From the NCBI GenBank assembly GCA_034509755.1, contig CM067541.1, positions 5,630,001 to 5,694,000 of the forward strand: a DNA stretch of 64,000 nucleotides. Reading direction: 5' to 3'. The notes below the pieces were generated by a model, which saw only the letters and a list, made by a program, of their open reading frames with translations, had not been told where the DNA came from and did not search any database. The stretch's first letter is position 1, and each line of letters begins with the position of its first letter. The position numbers and the translations under genes are program-made. This stretch comes from Anisodus tanguticus (taxonomy: Eukaryota > Streptophyta > Magnoliopsida > Solanales > Solanaceae). Shown piece after piece: positions 48,401 through 60,100 of the stretch.

Positions 48401-49023
48401 TCTCACACAAATTGCAATCGGCTATTTGATTCCTCATTGTTCGTGTTGCTCCATTTCTGAAGCTTATGGTCTTAAAATACACTAACTGCTCGTTTTCACT
48501 GCAGGAGCACTCAAGCTTGACGAAAGCTGAGAGAAAACATTTATGTGGCTTCATGGATGTCAGAAAATTAACAATGGATGCATCTATGCATGCAGCACAA
48601 AATGAACAGCTGCCTCTCCGGACTGTCGTTCAAGTCCTGTTCTTTGAGCAAATTAGAGCAGCTGCTGGAGCTCAAGCAATAAATCACAGAAACACTGATG
48701 CCGTAGATTGGCAGAAAACGTTACCAGAAAAGCAGAATGTGTCGAAACCATCGAGTGAAATAAAGATAAAAGGTGAAGAAGATACACAGAAAAACATGAA
48801 GTTGGTAAAGAAGGGTAGCAAAAACAGAAGTAGTGGACCACAGTTGTTGCCTTCAAGATCAAGAAGAATATTTGACAAGCTGTTTGTTGTTGGTAAGGTG
48901 TCTGGTAACGGCAAAAACCGGAGCTCTGAGACATCTGGTAGTTCTCAGAGTCCAACTTTAGTGATTACTCAAGGAGAAATTAATAGTTCATCTTCAAGAA
49001 ACAGGAGGCATTCAGTTTCATAA
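42423..49023 (+). CDS. NPY: BTB/POZ-NPH3 protein of the NPY (NAKED PINS IN YUC) clade, four exons
   Basis: Exons 42423-42484, 45486-45555, 46554-47696 and 48505-49023 (TAA), in phase throughout; 597 residues. The N-terminus MKFMKLGSKPDTF is typical of NPY and related NRL proteins. BTB/POZ domain about residues 22-130 (VTIIIGEVKFYLHKFPLLSK, then FEICAKFCYGM). NPH3 domain about 200-470, including PKDWWVEDICELEIDLYKRV and ESARPIHD-like DSARPIHDALYESID. The conserved LTKAERKHLCGFMDVRKL and HAAQNEQLPLRTVVQVL block follows. The tail is Ser-rich with PSRSRRIFDKLF and ends NRRHSVS. NPY proteins act at the plasma membrane with AGC kinases of the PINOID/D6PK group in auxin-dependent organ formation and gravitropism. 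The RRHSVS end resembles the kinase-target end of that clade. Which paralogue (NPY1-NPY5) cannot be decided. Confidence 0.92.
42718..42840 (-). repeat. TS-type SINE fragment in NPY intron 1
   Basis: AACAACAACAACATACCTAG at the low-coordinate end and GGTAAAGAGTCGTTTCCGAT inside, i.e. a TS element on minus. 5'-truncated. Confidence 0.65.
42886..42930 (+). repeat. Au-type SINE scrap
   Basis: GCGCATAGCGAAAGCTCAGT followed by ACATCGGAGTGCTC: a diverged Au 3' end. Confidence 0.5.
43313..43545. mobile_element. Stowaway MITE in NPY intron 1
   Basis: Ends CTCTATTTGTCCCAATTTGT and (other strand) CTCCCTCGTCCCAATTTGTT; inverted repeats of about 28 bp; TA on both sides (43311-43312 and 43546-43547). Confidence 0.8.
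44939..45061 (+). repeat. TS-type SINE, 5'-truncated, with target duplication
   Basis: GAGCCGAGGGTCTACCGGAA, AAAGGTAGGGGTAAGGTCTG, and a (GTT)n tail. Flanked by GTTACTTTACTTTTGCC (44922-44938) and GTTACTTTATTTTTGCC (45062-45078), one mismatch in 17. Confidence 0.8.
45130..45275 (+). repeat. SINE, 'GTGGAGAAGGGTA' family
   Basis: B-box-like GGGTTTGAACCC at about 45162, then GTGGAGAAGGGTAAAGGGAC, GGCCCATTATCCACCGAGTT and a poly-A tail. The fullest of three copies. Confidence 0.7.
45710..45865 (+). repeat. SINE, 'GTGGAGAAGGGTA' family, diverged
   Basis: B-box-like AAGTTCAAATCC, AAGTGAAAAGGGTAGAATGA, TTATCTATCGAGTTTTGAAC, GATTTCTCCGTTAT. In NPY intron 2. Confidence 0.65.
47750..48150. mobile_element. 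MITE in NPY intron 3, interrupted by a SINE
   Basis: The right end AACCAAACGACCCC mirrors GTTTGG-type repeats on the left. The interior has repeated GCATAACTAATA-like words, as in the intron-1 element of the uS15 gene. The Au SINE at 47920-48102 sits inside it. Confidence 0.4.
47920..48102 (+). repeat. full-length Au-type SINE with 18-bp target duplication
   Basis: tRNA-like head with A-box-like GAGTAACTGGTAAAG and B-box GGTTCAAGTC, and the 3' signature GCGGGAGCTTAGTGCACCGG GCTGCCC. Flanks TTACTAATACCTGCATAA (47902-47919) and TTACTAATACATGCATAA (48103-48120), one mismatch. The only full-length Au copy in the window. Confidence 0.85.
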
Positions 49024-50796
49024 GAAATTCATGTAGTCTTTAGATCTTGTTGTGTAAGAAGAATTAAATTTGTGTAAAAAGTGGTAAGCTTTTAGTTGTA
49101 GTAACATATGTTTAATCATCAGTGTCATAGTTAAGAACTTTGCTGCATAACATGTAATTCTTGTATGCATTCTCCTCTTGTGGTATCTTTCAGTTATTGT
49201 ACTTGGTTTCACCCATCATGTTAATTTAATCTAATTTGAATAACCCCTTTTTCCAGCTTTTTTTTTTACCTCCACAATATTTTTCTTGTTGTACACATTA
49301 TCTAGTTTTTGTTTTGGGCAAATTATCCAGTTTCACTCTTATCATATATCTCATTTATTAGGGAAATGCAAATTGTTCTATTCTTTTTCAAGTGTTGCTG
49401 TGAACTTATTTCACCATAATTTGAGAGTGTCTTTTATTCTTGTAGCTTCCCAATCTCTAGATCTCTGTGTTCATTTAGTTTATGTTTTAGTATCTTTTTT
49501 TTTTTCCTTAATTTTTCCATAGCTTAATGTTTTCTTCAAATGTAAATTGTAGTTGATGTAATTGAAGTGCTAATTTTATGCATGAAACTATTGTATATTC
49601 AGTTCCTTTTTCATGTTATTGTTAATTAGGTAAAATAATATTTTCCTTTCTAAGTTGATTATTCGGAATAAAACCTTTCAACTTAAATTGATAAATGATT
49701 AAAAACTTTGTATTGATTTAAAGTTTAGTTAATTAAAGAATAATTAAGTTGTTCTAATCTTCCTTTTCCCCTCTTAATTTGGTCTAATAAATATAATTCA
49801 CTGAATCTTGTACTCATTAACCATTCATTAGATGATGCAATATTATTTGTTGTCAAGTTTTTTTTTTAACATCATTGTGTACTGATTTCAATCAAGTTTT
49901 TCCGACTTTTTTTCAAGGCAGTCCTACTTGACATAGTAGGATAACCAATCACAATATATGCTGAACTGATCATAACGACCCCAACATTTACCTCAAAAAT
50001 CAAAATGTCTTTCAATTGTAATAGAAACAGTTTTTGAAATTCATGTGACAGATGGATAACTCTAATCCAGGACGAGTGAAATAAACTAAAAATAATTTGG
50101 TAAGCCCTTCAAGGAATTGATTTGCAATACTAGTTCCTACTCTTAGTGTAATACCTAGCTCTTCTTTAAATTCCCAGAACCATAAGTAAAACATAGGTAA
50201 TGATGGACCTGTCTTCAAAAACACCCCCACCTCGGTAAAAAACAAACGGCGGCGTGAAGTTGATGAGCAGGGAAGATGTCTTTTTTGTTTTTTTCTAGTT
50301 GGCCAAGCAACCCCCGTCTTCCATAGCAAAGATTAGTCATTTAAGGATCAGTTGAACATAAACCCTCAGTTGTTTACACCATTTCTTGATTTATGTGTCG
50401 TCCTTGCGTAAATCATCATGACTTGTAATTATATCATCACTAACCCTACAATTAGTAACACATGAATGTACTGTGTGTGTGTGTTAGAAGTTCGATTGTA
50501 AGATATGACAGGATCCAAAAATAAGTAGTTTTAGCAATGCATCACAGAACCAGGAAATTCTTATAACAAAAAGGCACTCTTACGCCATTTCCTTGTATCT
50601 GTGATAGTTGCATTCACAATCACATTTCTCCTTAAATTTTTACAATCAAAATCTGATCATCATATTCAGAAGAGGCGCAGCAAAAGTTTTTCATAGGATA
50701 AAAAAATCAATGTTACAACTTACAATTTGTGTAAAGAGGGCAGAACAACTTTCCATGAATAATGAAAACAAGTAAAACCTCCCATTTGGAAGACTT
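49024..50796. other. 3' flanks between the convergent NPY and ABCC genes
   Basis: The NPY and ABCC genes converge here. The first few hundred bases are probably NPY 3' UTR and the last part ABCC 3' UTR. The middle is AT/T-rich with no supported gene; short open frames show no domain. Confidence 0.5.
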
Positions 50797-51105
50797 CTAC
50801 ATCTCAGCACGATCCCAGTTAATTGCTTTTTCTTCAAATTCATCTGCTTGTTTAAGTCTATTGCGTCCCAGCTTACTCATCATCGCGAGACCTGAAAAGT
50901 GTAAAAAGCCCAAAGGCATAAATATAACGTATATTTGATCAATAAATCACAAGATGACAAATGTATACTAACAGCACTGCTTCCTTAAGAGGGTGATCAC
51001 ACCTTTAGAGGCGGATTCATGATTTAAACTTAATGAGTTGAACCTTGCACTGAAACTCATTGAACCGTTAAAATATGGATTCAAATTTAACATTTGTTGA
51101 GATTT

Positions 51106-51139
<34 letters not shown>

Positions 51140-54100
51140 CCGTATATTTGATCAACAAATCACAAGATGACAAATGTATACTAACAGCATTCTTCCTTAA
51201 GAGGGGTGATCACACCTTTAGAGGCGGATTCATGATTTAAACTTAATGAGTTGAACCTTGCACTGAAACTCATTGAACCGTTAAAATATGGGTTCAAATT
51301 TAACATTTGTTGAGATTTTATATATATATATATATACACACACTCCGTGTCGAAAGTTCTGGATTCAGATGAACCCGTAGTCAAAAGACTACATCCGCAT
51401 ATAAGGCCATCTTAGATAAGTCTTGACAAACACCCCTTAATATGTCCACATTAAGAACCAAAACAATTGGAGAACAAGTAGAGGCCTCAAAGATAACACA
51501 AACGCATACTCACCCAGAATAACAATTGTAGGCAGTGATCTGGATACTGGATGCCTAAACCAAAGAGGGGTGAGGTATAGTTGGAGTCCCTCAACACTTT
51601 AACCAAAGGTCTCAAGTTCGAGCGCTGGAAATAGAGAAGCTCCTGTAAGGAGCACTTTACCCCCTCTAGTGAGCCCTACCCGTCGTGAAAATGGATTACT
51701 CGATCCAGTAGATTTCATATATCAGATGGTGGCAAAGAAAGGTGGGTAAAGTTAAACATTCTATCCATGTACATCCTATTGCTTTGTTAGGGCATGTGTG
51801 TCTGTCAACCTGTTTATCTAATAGTGTGTTTGGCTAAGCTTCCAGAATATGCCTCTTATCTTAAAAAGTGATTTCGCAGAAGTACTTTTGAAGAGTAGCA
51901 GTTTGTGTTCGGCTAATTAATTCGAAAATCACTTTTGTCAATATTAGAGCAATATTTTGTGCTTGGATAATGTTCCAAAATTGCTTCTGGGAGAAGCTAT
52001 TTTTTTAGCTTCTGAAAAACTATTTCTGCTACTACTCAAAAGCACCTATATTTTCCCAAAAAATCTTGGCCAAACACCTCATCTTTCTAAAATAATCACT
52101 TTTTGAAAAAAATGCACTTTCAGCTTCCCAGAAGCTTGGCCAAACAGGCTGTAAATCTAGTTCTTCATCAATACCGACTATGATGGTGACCATTGCAAAT
52201 AACAGTTCTCAAAGAAGATGACAGTGAAAATAAACTTTTTTTGCTTTTTACTACGTTTATTTGAAGTAGTCTTTACCTTCAACCATCTTGTACAAAGAAG
52301 ACCACCATCTGTCTCTGGAAACCTGGTACTGGTCCAGGGTCTCTTCGATTTCTGTGTCGTGCTTACCCTCTAATACTCCCTGCAGAGTGATTACAGCGTT
52401 CTTTGTTTTCTTCAGGATATTATCCTCATCCTCAATTTCTAACTGCACAAGGTCATTTTGGGATGAAGTAAGTGTAACAGCTAGTGCAAACTGTGCTGCA
52501 GCAGCCCAACGTGAAGAGGCAAGCCACCTCCTTTGCCCATCTAGTTGTTTGTCCCTCGCTATACTGTTGCCCTCTTCCCCTCCGAAGACTAAGCTTCGTA
52601 AGTATTGAGCATTTGCAGCTCCTGTACTCTGAACCATCCTAGAAAAAGCACTTCCATCCTTTTGTAACAATACTTCCGGAGTATCATATTCTAGTAGCTG
52701 AAAAAAAGAAACACAACAGGTAAATTGAAATAACCCACATAAGGAACAAGAATAGAAATGCAATTCCTCTTTTGTATATTTAGTGACCACAAGAGGATCT
52801 TCAAATGTGCAATCAGGCATGACCCACAGCGAGTCAAAAGACTAAGATTAGGGGCGAGCACTCTACCTTTCCAGAATCAAGCAGAAGAATTCTGTCACAG
52901 TCGATAATAGTGTTCAAACGGTGAGCAATGATGAGCATAGTGCATGACTTAAATTCTTCGCGTATGGTTTTCTGAATAAGAGCATCAGTTCTAACATCAA
53001 CAGCAGCAGTTGCTTCATCAAGAACAAGAATCTTTGACCGGCGAAGCAATGCTCGAGCAAGACTTAAAAGCTGTCTTTGTCCAACACTGAAATTTTCTCC
53101 GGCTTCCGAGACCTTAATACATCAAAGTAATTTTTTTTTGTTAGCTATAACTGAAATTTGTTTGACAAGGATACTATAGATGGAAAAGTCAGAGAATAGA
53201 AGGAAATTTTCACTTTTTAATTTATACATTAACAAAGGCTTGAGCCTCTAAGCTATCTAGTTAATTCAAACCATCACAGTAAGTTAATTATGCAACAAGC
53301 TACTATGACTAAAAATAGGTGCATAGGGTTTTCTTTCTAGCAAAAACAGTAACTATTTGAAACTGGCTTTTCAAGTTGTAATATAGTGTGTTTGGATATA
53401 GCGTAACCAATATAACTTCCAGTGTTCCTCTTTGATAAGTAATAACCCCAGTATCATCCAATAACAGGTATATCTCTGTAGATGACTAGATGTTTTCCAG
53501 TAACAGGTATATTCCTCCACATCACCATATTAAAGAGACCAACCAAAAGCTAGCTCAAGAGGTGAGGATTGCCCAAGCCATATTAAAGAGACCACCTATC
53601 CCTTTGAAGACCGATGTGGGACTTCTTCACAGTGATCATCCGTAAATACGATTTACAATTGTCCATGAGCTGGCACCATATTCACACGCTAGAGTCCTTG
53701 GAAGTGCATTTTAATGGTTATATACTACTTTCATCCCCTTACCTCTACTGAACTTGGCAATAGGCACTCAATTCATTATTGGAAGATCGTTCGGTAAGAA
53801 TGCAGCTTTATTTATTGCTGAACTTCATCTACTTTTTGAAGATTTCACTTCTCTCTTGAATTACCTCCACCAAATAGCACTTCCAAATGCCCAGATACTT
53901 GCACACTTGGAATCTGGTATCTTTTGGTGCCTCAAACTGTCAATTTCTCTTCTCGTTCCCATTAACACTCCCCAAGATGTCCCCTTGGGACCTCCACTTA
54001 GAAAGATTAAGTATCCAAAAAGCTGAAGGCTTCCGTATGGTCGATGAAACTAACATCAATTACATATTAACAATGAGAACTCATAGGTTTATTAGCAGTA

Positions 54101-57100
54101 ATTGGTGTATAATGCTCTAGAGAAACATTGAAACTCACATACATCTATTTCTAGGTTTCATGAACAAAGAAAATATGGCAGTAGCTTTTTCGCATACTTG
54201 GGAATTGTTCATTGCATCAGAAAGTGGGAACGAGTCTTTACTGTCAAATATAGAGGATTTGGCCAAGGCAAGAACAGGAAGATACGCTGGAGGTGCATTA
54301 TATTCACAATAGTTTGGTGTCTTTGGGAGGAATGAACTGCTAGAATTTTCAAGACAACTTACTTTCTGTTGATTACTTGTGGAGACAGTAACATTTCTCT
54401 TGTATACGTGCTGTAGAGCCATAGGCTTATCTTGTGATATTGGAATGTAGATCTTCAAATGTAACCTATCTTCAATTTTCTTTCTTCTGATAAAATGATG
54501 TATCTCGCCTCCTGTACTCCTCTTTCTTCTCTCATTAATAATTTATTTTCTCATTTAAAAAATCCACATAGTAATGATTTTGAGACAGAAAACTGGTTGA
54601 ACTAAATGAGTTTTCTTCATAGAATGTGAACTATCAATTGTAGCAAACTTATAAATAGTAAAGCAACAAAAACAAACCTCGGCATCGAGACCCAAAGAGT
54701 TCCTCCTGATAACATCCTTTAGGTACGCCCGCTCTAGAGACTCCCAGAGGTCAGCATCGTTATGCTCATTGAATGGATCAAGGTTAAATCTCACACTCCC
54801 TGACCAAAAGACATGAGTATTAATGAGATAACACTGCTGACTGGTAAGTTGGTAGGTTGTTTGATAATTCAGGCCAGCATCGAAAATGAGGGACATATTT
54901 AATTTGACAAAAATGCAGACCAACTCAAAGAATTTGATAGTAGCATATGTTCCTCTATTTTTTTAGCATTCGCCCACTTAAACTTCTTAAAGATTGTACC
55001 AAAGATCTTTCATTTAATGTAAACTGTCCACAGGAGCCACAGAACTAACGAGTAAAAAAAAAAAAAAAAAAAAGCTACAAGCCACTGTGAAGAAAATAAC
55101 AGATCCAACCCCCCCCCCCACCCCCCCCCCCCCCCACACACACACACTTATTTCTCCCACCTCCCGGATCCGGTAGCTCCTTCCCCTCCCATGTCCCAAT
55201 CATGTTGATTACATATAAGTTTATGCAAGGTACTAAACACTTCTAGCATAGGACTAGAAATTGTGCAAACATACACAAATATATATATGAGAAATGTTAA
55301 AGAAGTTTGACAGGGAGATTCATTTTAAAATAACGATCAACAGTAAATGTATATATTAGCAAGAAGCTTTTAAGGGCTTGCTGTGCACTTTACCCCTCAT
55401 CAAATGAGAAAGATTCCTTTAAAAAATAATCTTATTTTGGCATGATTCTCACACCCTCCTCTCTGCTACAGAAAAAACATCAGACATAATCTACGTTCAT
55501 CGCAGTGTACAAAGTAATTGTTAAGTCCAGTGCGCAACCCTCATTAACCTCAAAGTTAAAGCTTATCCACTACCAAAGGTTTGACAATCTCCATGGACTT
55601 GTGGATCAAGATAGATCTTAAGTCAGATGGGCAACAGACAGAATGTGAAAATTTGACAATATACTTCCGATAAGTCACTTGCATGTTACTCTCCAGACAT
55701 CTGTTCACAGTTCAGTAACAAGTGTGTCCGGCCCTATAGCAGAATCACATGTGCATGATTATCTTGGGGCAACTTGATTTGAACTCTAAAGATAATTACA
55801 TCCATAAAGACAAACCTCCATCCTAAAGAATTGGAGACAAACAAATTCAAATAATACCTGAGAACAAAACTGGTGCTTGTGGTATAATACCAAGAACCTT
55901 CCGGAGATCTGTAAGCCCAAACTTAGAAACATCACAATCATCAATCAAGATCCTTCCTCCTTCAGGTTCCACAAGTCGGAACAAAGCATTAAACATACTA
56001 GATTTTCCAGCTCCAGTCCTGCCAACTACTCCGACTTTGTCACTCGGAGAAATTGTGAAGGATATACCATGCAGAACAGGAGGGAGTTCGGGCCTGTAAC
56101 GTAAAACAACATTCTCAAATCGAATGGATCCTGCTGAAGGCCATCCAGGAGGAGGACGGCTGCCCTCAATTATGGCTGGACCTTCTGATGGTAACTCTAT
56201 ATATGTTCCAACTCGCTCGACAGCATTTAAGCTATTCTCAGCCAAACTTGCAAGTCTCAGTACAGCAGTTAACAGGCTTGTGATATTTAGGGCATAACTG
56301 AGAAGCAAACCCATTGTTGAGGCAAAGGCCTGCTGGTTTTCTGCCCTTCCATTCTGCACCACAGCAAATGTGGCAGTAAGCCAGATCATAATACCCCCTA
56401 CAGTCTCCAGACGAATCGCAAGCCATCGATTTCCACTCATGTTCACAAGTGTAAACCTAATATTGTTATCCACTGACTTCCCATTGATGTTGGCCATTCG
56501 ATCATAAGCTTTATATGCACGAATAGTTGCAAGACCATTTAGCGCTTCACCAAATTGCGCATAGACAGGAGATCTGGAGATGGAATCCAAGCGCTTCACT
56601 TCACGAGCAGTGCTCTGCAAGATACAGGTTGTTTTGAGCGAACAATAAGTAGAATTAAACTAGAAATGGGACAAAAATCAAAGAGAAAAACCCAAAGGGG
56701 AGGCTTATAATTGAAGTTAATCCATCCACCAAATGCAATCAGCCAGACACAAATTAAGGTAACAGATCACTTTTCATAAACCAAGATTATTTTCATTCTC
56801 CTCCACTAGAGGAACATGGCACATAACATGACAGGCACATGCCATGGTGCAATTTTTTAAAAATAATATACGCAAGAGAATTAAATAAAATTATGGACAA
56901 AGTATGTATGCTGCATCCTAAGGAATGACAATAGCTTGTTTTGTTTCAGAAAGAGGTGGACCACTTGACCTCATGCTTAGGTTTCAATAAAATGAGTGCA
57001 GGCTCATATCTGATACATTATCTATAAAGCAGTTCAGATTATATCTCAGAAACGTGAAATATAAAAACAAAATCAAATTACAGCTTTTCACATACCTGAT

Positions 57101-60100
57101 AATATAAATAAGCTCCGTAGAAAATGACCAACAACGGCATTATTGCCCATAAGGACATGGTACTCACTATACCAATTAGGACAAATGTTGAGATAAGCTG
57201 AAACACCTGGCCCAGGAACATGCTTACAAACGGTGCAACATTTCTATCTATGTCCCCTAGATCCTTGGCAAACCTATTGATAATCCTCCCAAGTGGATTT
57301 GTGTGAAAGAAGACCATTGGCACTCTTAAAATAGAATTAAGCATAGCATCATGCAACCTCTTGGCAGCATAAAGGCTTGACGTGATCAGCCAAAATGAAT
57401 TCGTCAGAGTTACCATAATCTGATAAGAAAATAATTTAGACAGTATTTAGAAGTTTCCTTTTTTCCCCTTCATCAGATAATGAGTTCTACTGTCTTATTC
57501 AGCGTATAGGGATGTCAAATATCTTAAATCAGTAAGGAGAACACAGAAACAAACAAAAGCTAAGAGCTAATGAGTACATACTTGACCAAGAGACAAAAGT
57601 GAATAAATCAGATTGTAGAAGCCAGCACTATATCTCGTCGAACTGCTTTGATCAGTCCAAAAACTTAACCATGTGCTACTCCCAACACGGAGAGCTTCTA
57701 TCAAGAAATAGCACATAAATAGAATCAGAACCACCCAAGTACCTCCCAAAGCATTTTTGTACCTGCAACATGAGTTGAAAACAAGATAAATCAGTACACA
57801 AAGGCATCTGCTATTATAAGCTTGGAAAATGCTTTTGTATAATGCATTTCAGTTCAAGGAATGCTCAAATTCTCTTAGTTTCCCACCATGCTGTAGAAGG
57901 TTAACATTCTTCAGAAAGGAAAAGGAGAAAGCTGCATTAGCTAAAGGAAATCCCATCAAAAAAAAAATCTTGATCAAGTAAAAGGTTTCATTGATAATAA
58001 CAAGGCCAACTTGGCAGCATACAAGTGATATACCAAAAAGAGGAGAAACCTACAAAATATGGTTCTCTCCAAAAGACACCCAATTGCCATCCCATCAATT
58101 AAACACAAGAAGACACTTAATGTATTGATTTAGACTACAACTTGACCAAGAGCATTCTGTCCATCTGTAAAAGAAGTTATCCACCCTACAGAAACAGCAG
58201 GAAAAAGTAGAGGTTGCAAACTCGTACATCTTTATTTAAACTAGATGATTTGATATCAAACATACATTTAGACTGCAGTTACTAAACTAAGAACATTTTC
58301 TCCCCGCAAAAGGTAGCTGGCATCTAAAACATCAAAGTACTTGGATATTCTTCAAGATGTTTGCCTCGTTAACACAACTACTAGATTAACCAAATTTTGA
58401 TCTTGACAAAAAGCAGGCTCAATTGGAAGATTTGAATTTTCGCTGATATTGCAGAGCAGATGAATGTTCAAACTTTCACCAATTCCAACCTATGGGGATG
58501 GCAATTGGGGCAAGGCAAGCCTTGACCGGCTAAAACTTTGACCAGCCCTGCCCCGTTTACTATTTTTCCAAAAAAATTCCCTGCCCCATCTCTTTCATTT
58601 TTTCATTTTGTAATAATGGTCATGTTTTGTAGTTAACTTGGTCCATAAAATATAAGAGAATTAATATAACATCGAAGGTAGGTTTTACATTTTTAAAATT
58701 TTGGTATGATGGTTTTTCCTCTTGTTCTTTCTTTCTATTTATCTATCTATCTATACACACACACTAATGTAAAAACTGAAAAGCTTGTTTAAGCTTAAGC
58801 CAGGTCATAGTATCAACCTTACCTCATTAGAACATTCCAGCTCACTACACCAGTTTCCCGTTCCTCCTGTTTAATAAGAACAGATTTTCCTTCTTTCTTA
58901 TCTTTTCCAACTTCTTTAGGTACCCCATTGGTCTCACCATTAACAACAGGTTTTGAAGATTTGTCATTGTCATTGTCATTGTTTTCCAGTTCTTCTGGAT
59001 ACTCTTCCATTTTCCCCGCATTTTCCATCAGTTTCTGAAATAGTACCCCGTTATTTGAGAGATATTCAAAGGTTCCTTCCTCTTTCACCATACCATCATG
59101 CACCAGTATGATTTTGTCTACTTGTGAAAGGAAGTGTAACTGGTTTGTGACTAGAACTCTGGTTTTCCCTTTCAGTTCTCCCTTGATGCACCTTTCGAAA
59201 ACCTGGTAATCATACATTACGACAAGTGTTTATACAAAAGAATTTCAGTTGCCACAAAATTATGCTAGTCAGAACATTTCAGTAACATACTGCATCAGGA
59301 AAATTTAACAAAACCAAAAAGCGAAAGAAGCTTGCTTTGGATCCCTGATGTTTTCATCAAAGTAAAATGGTTACCTGTCGGCCCACATCAGCATCCAAAG
59401 CACTTAAAGGATCGTCAAATATGCAAACATCCGAATCGGAATAAACTGCCCTAGCCATGGAAACTCGTTGCTTCTGCCCTCCACTAATATTGACACCCCG
59501 TTCACCAATTTCAGTGAGATCACCACCCTAGAACAAAGGCAGTTACAAATTCAGCAACACATTGTAATAAGATTGTCCTTACCGAAAAACAAAAATAAAA
59601 AAAGATTATAAAGAAGAATAAATCTGAAATATATTCATTAGATAACTTTTGCAGGTATACTTACCGGAAGCAATTCAAGGTCATGCTGTAATGAGGTCAC
59701 ATCGATGGCCCTATTATACCTTGCAGTGTCAATAGCAGAACCAAACAGTATATTTTCACGTACCTGTAGGACGTAATTATGCACTTCAAGTGATCCATGA
59801 TACCAAATATCTTTAATCAAAAGTAGCTACATTATGAACCTTTAATGCTTATGTATGTAACGTATAAACAGAGTTACTTACTGTTGCATTAAATATCCAC
59901 GAAACTTGTGGTACATAAGCAACTGTGCCTCTTATGACAACCATTGAATCAGAAATGGAAGGAACCTCTCCGAGCATTGCCGAGATTAGCGATGTCTTTC
60001 CTTCTCCAGTGCCCCCAACAATAGCTACTAAACTACCAATTGGGATATCCAAATTGATATTTGACAATGTTGGTTTCTCTGCCTGCACATTGCAAGAAAA

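Noticed and set aside
55081..55147. G-quadruplex or regulatory role for the long C runs
   Set aside because: Could form such structures, but run lengths are assembly-prone and lie deep in an intron with no other support.
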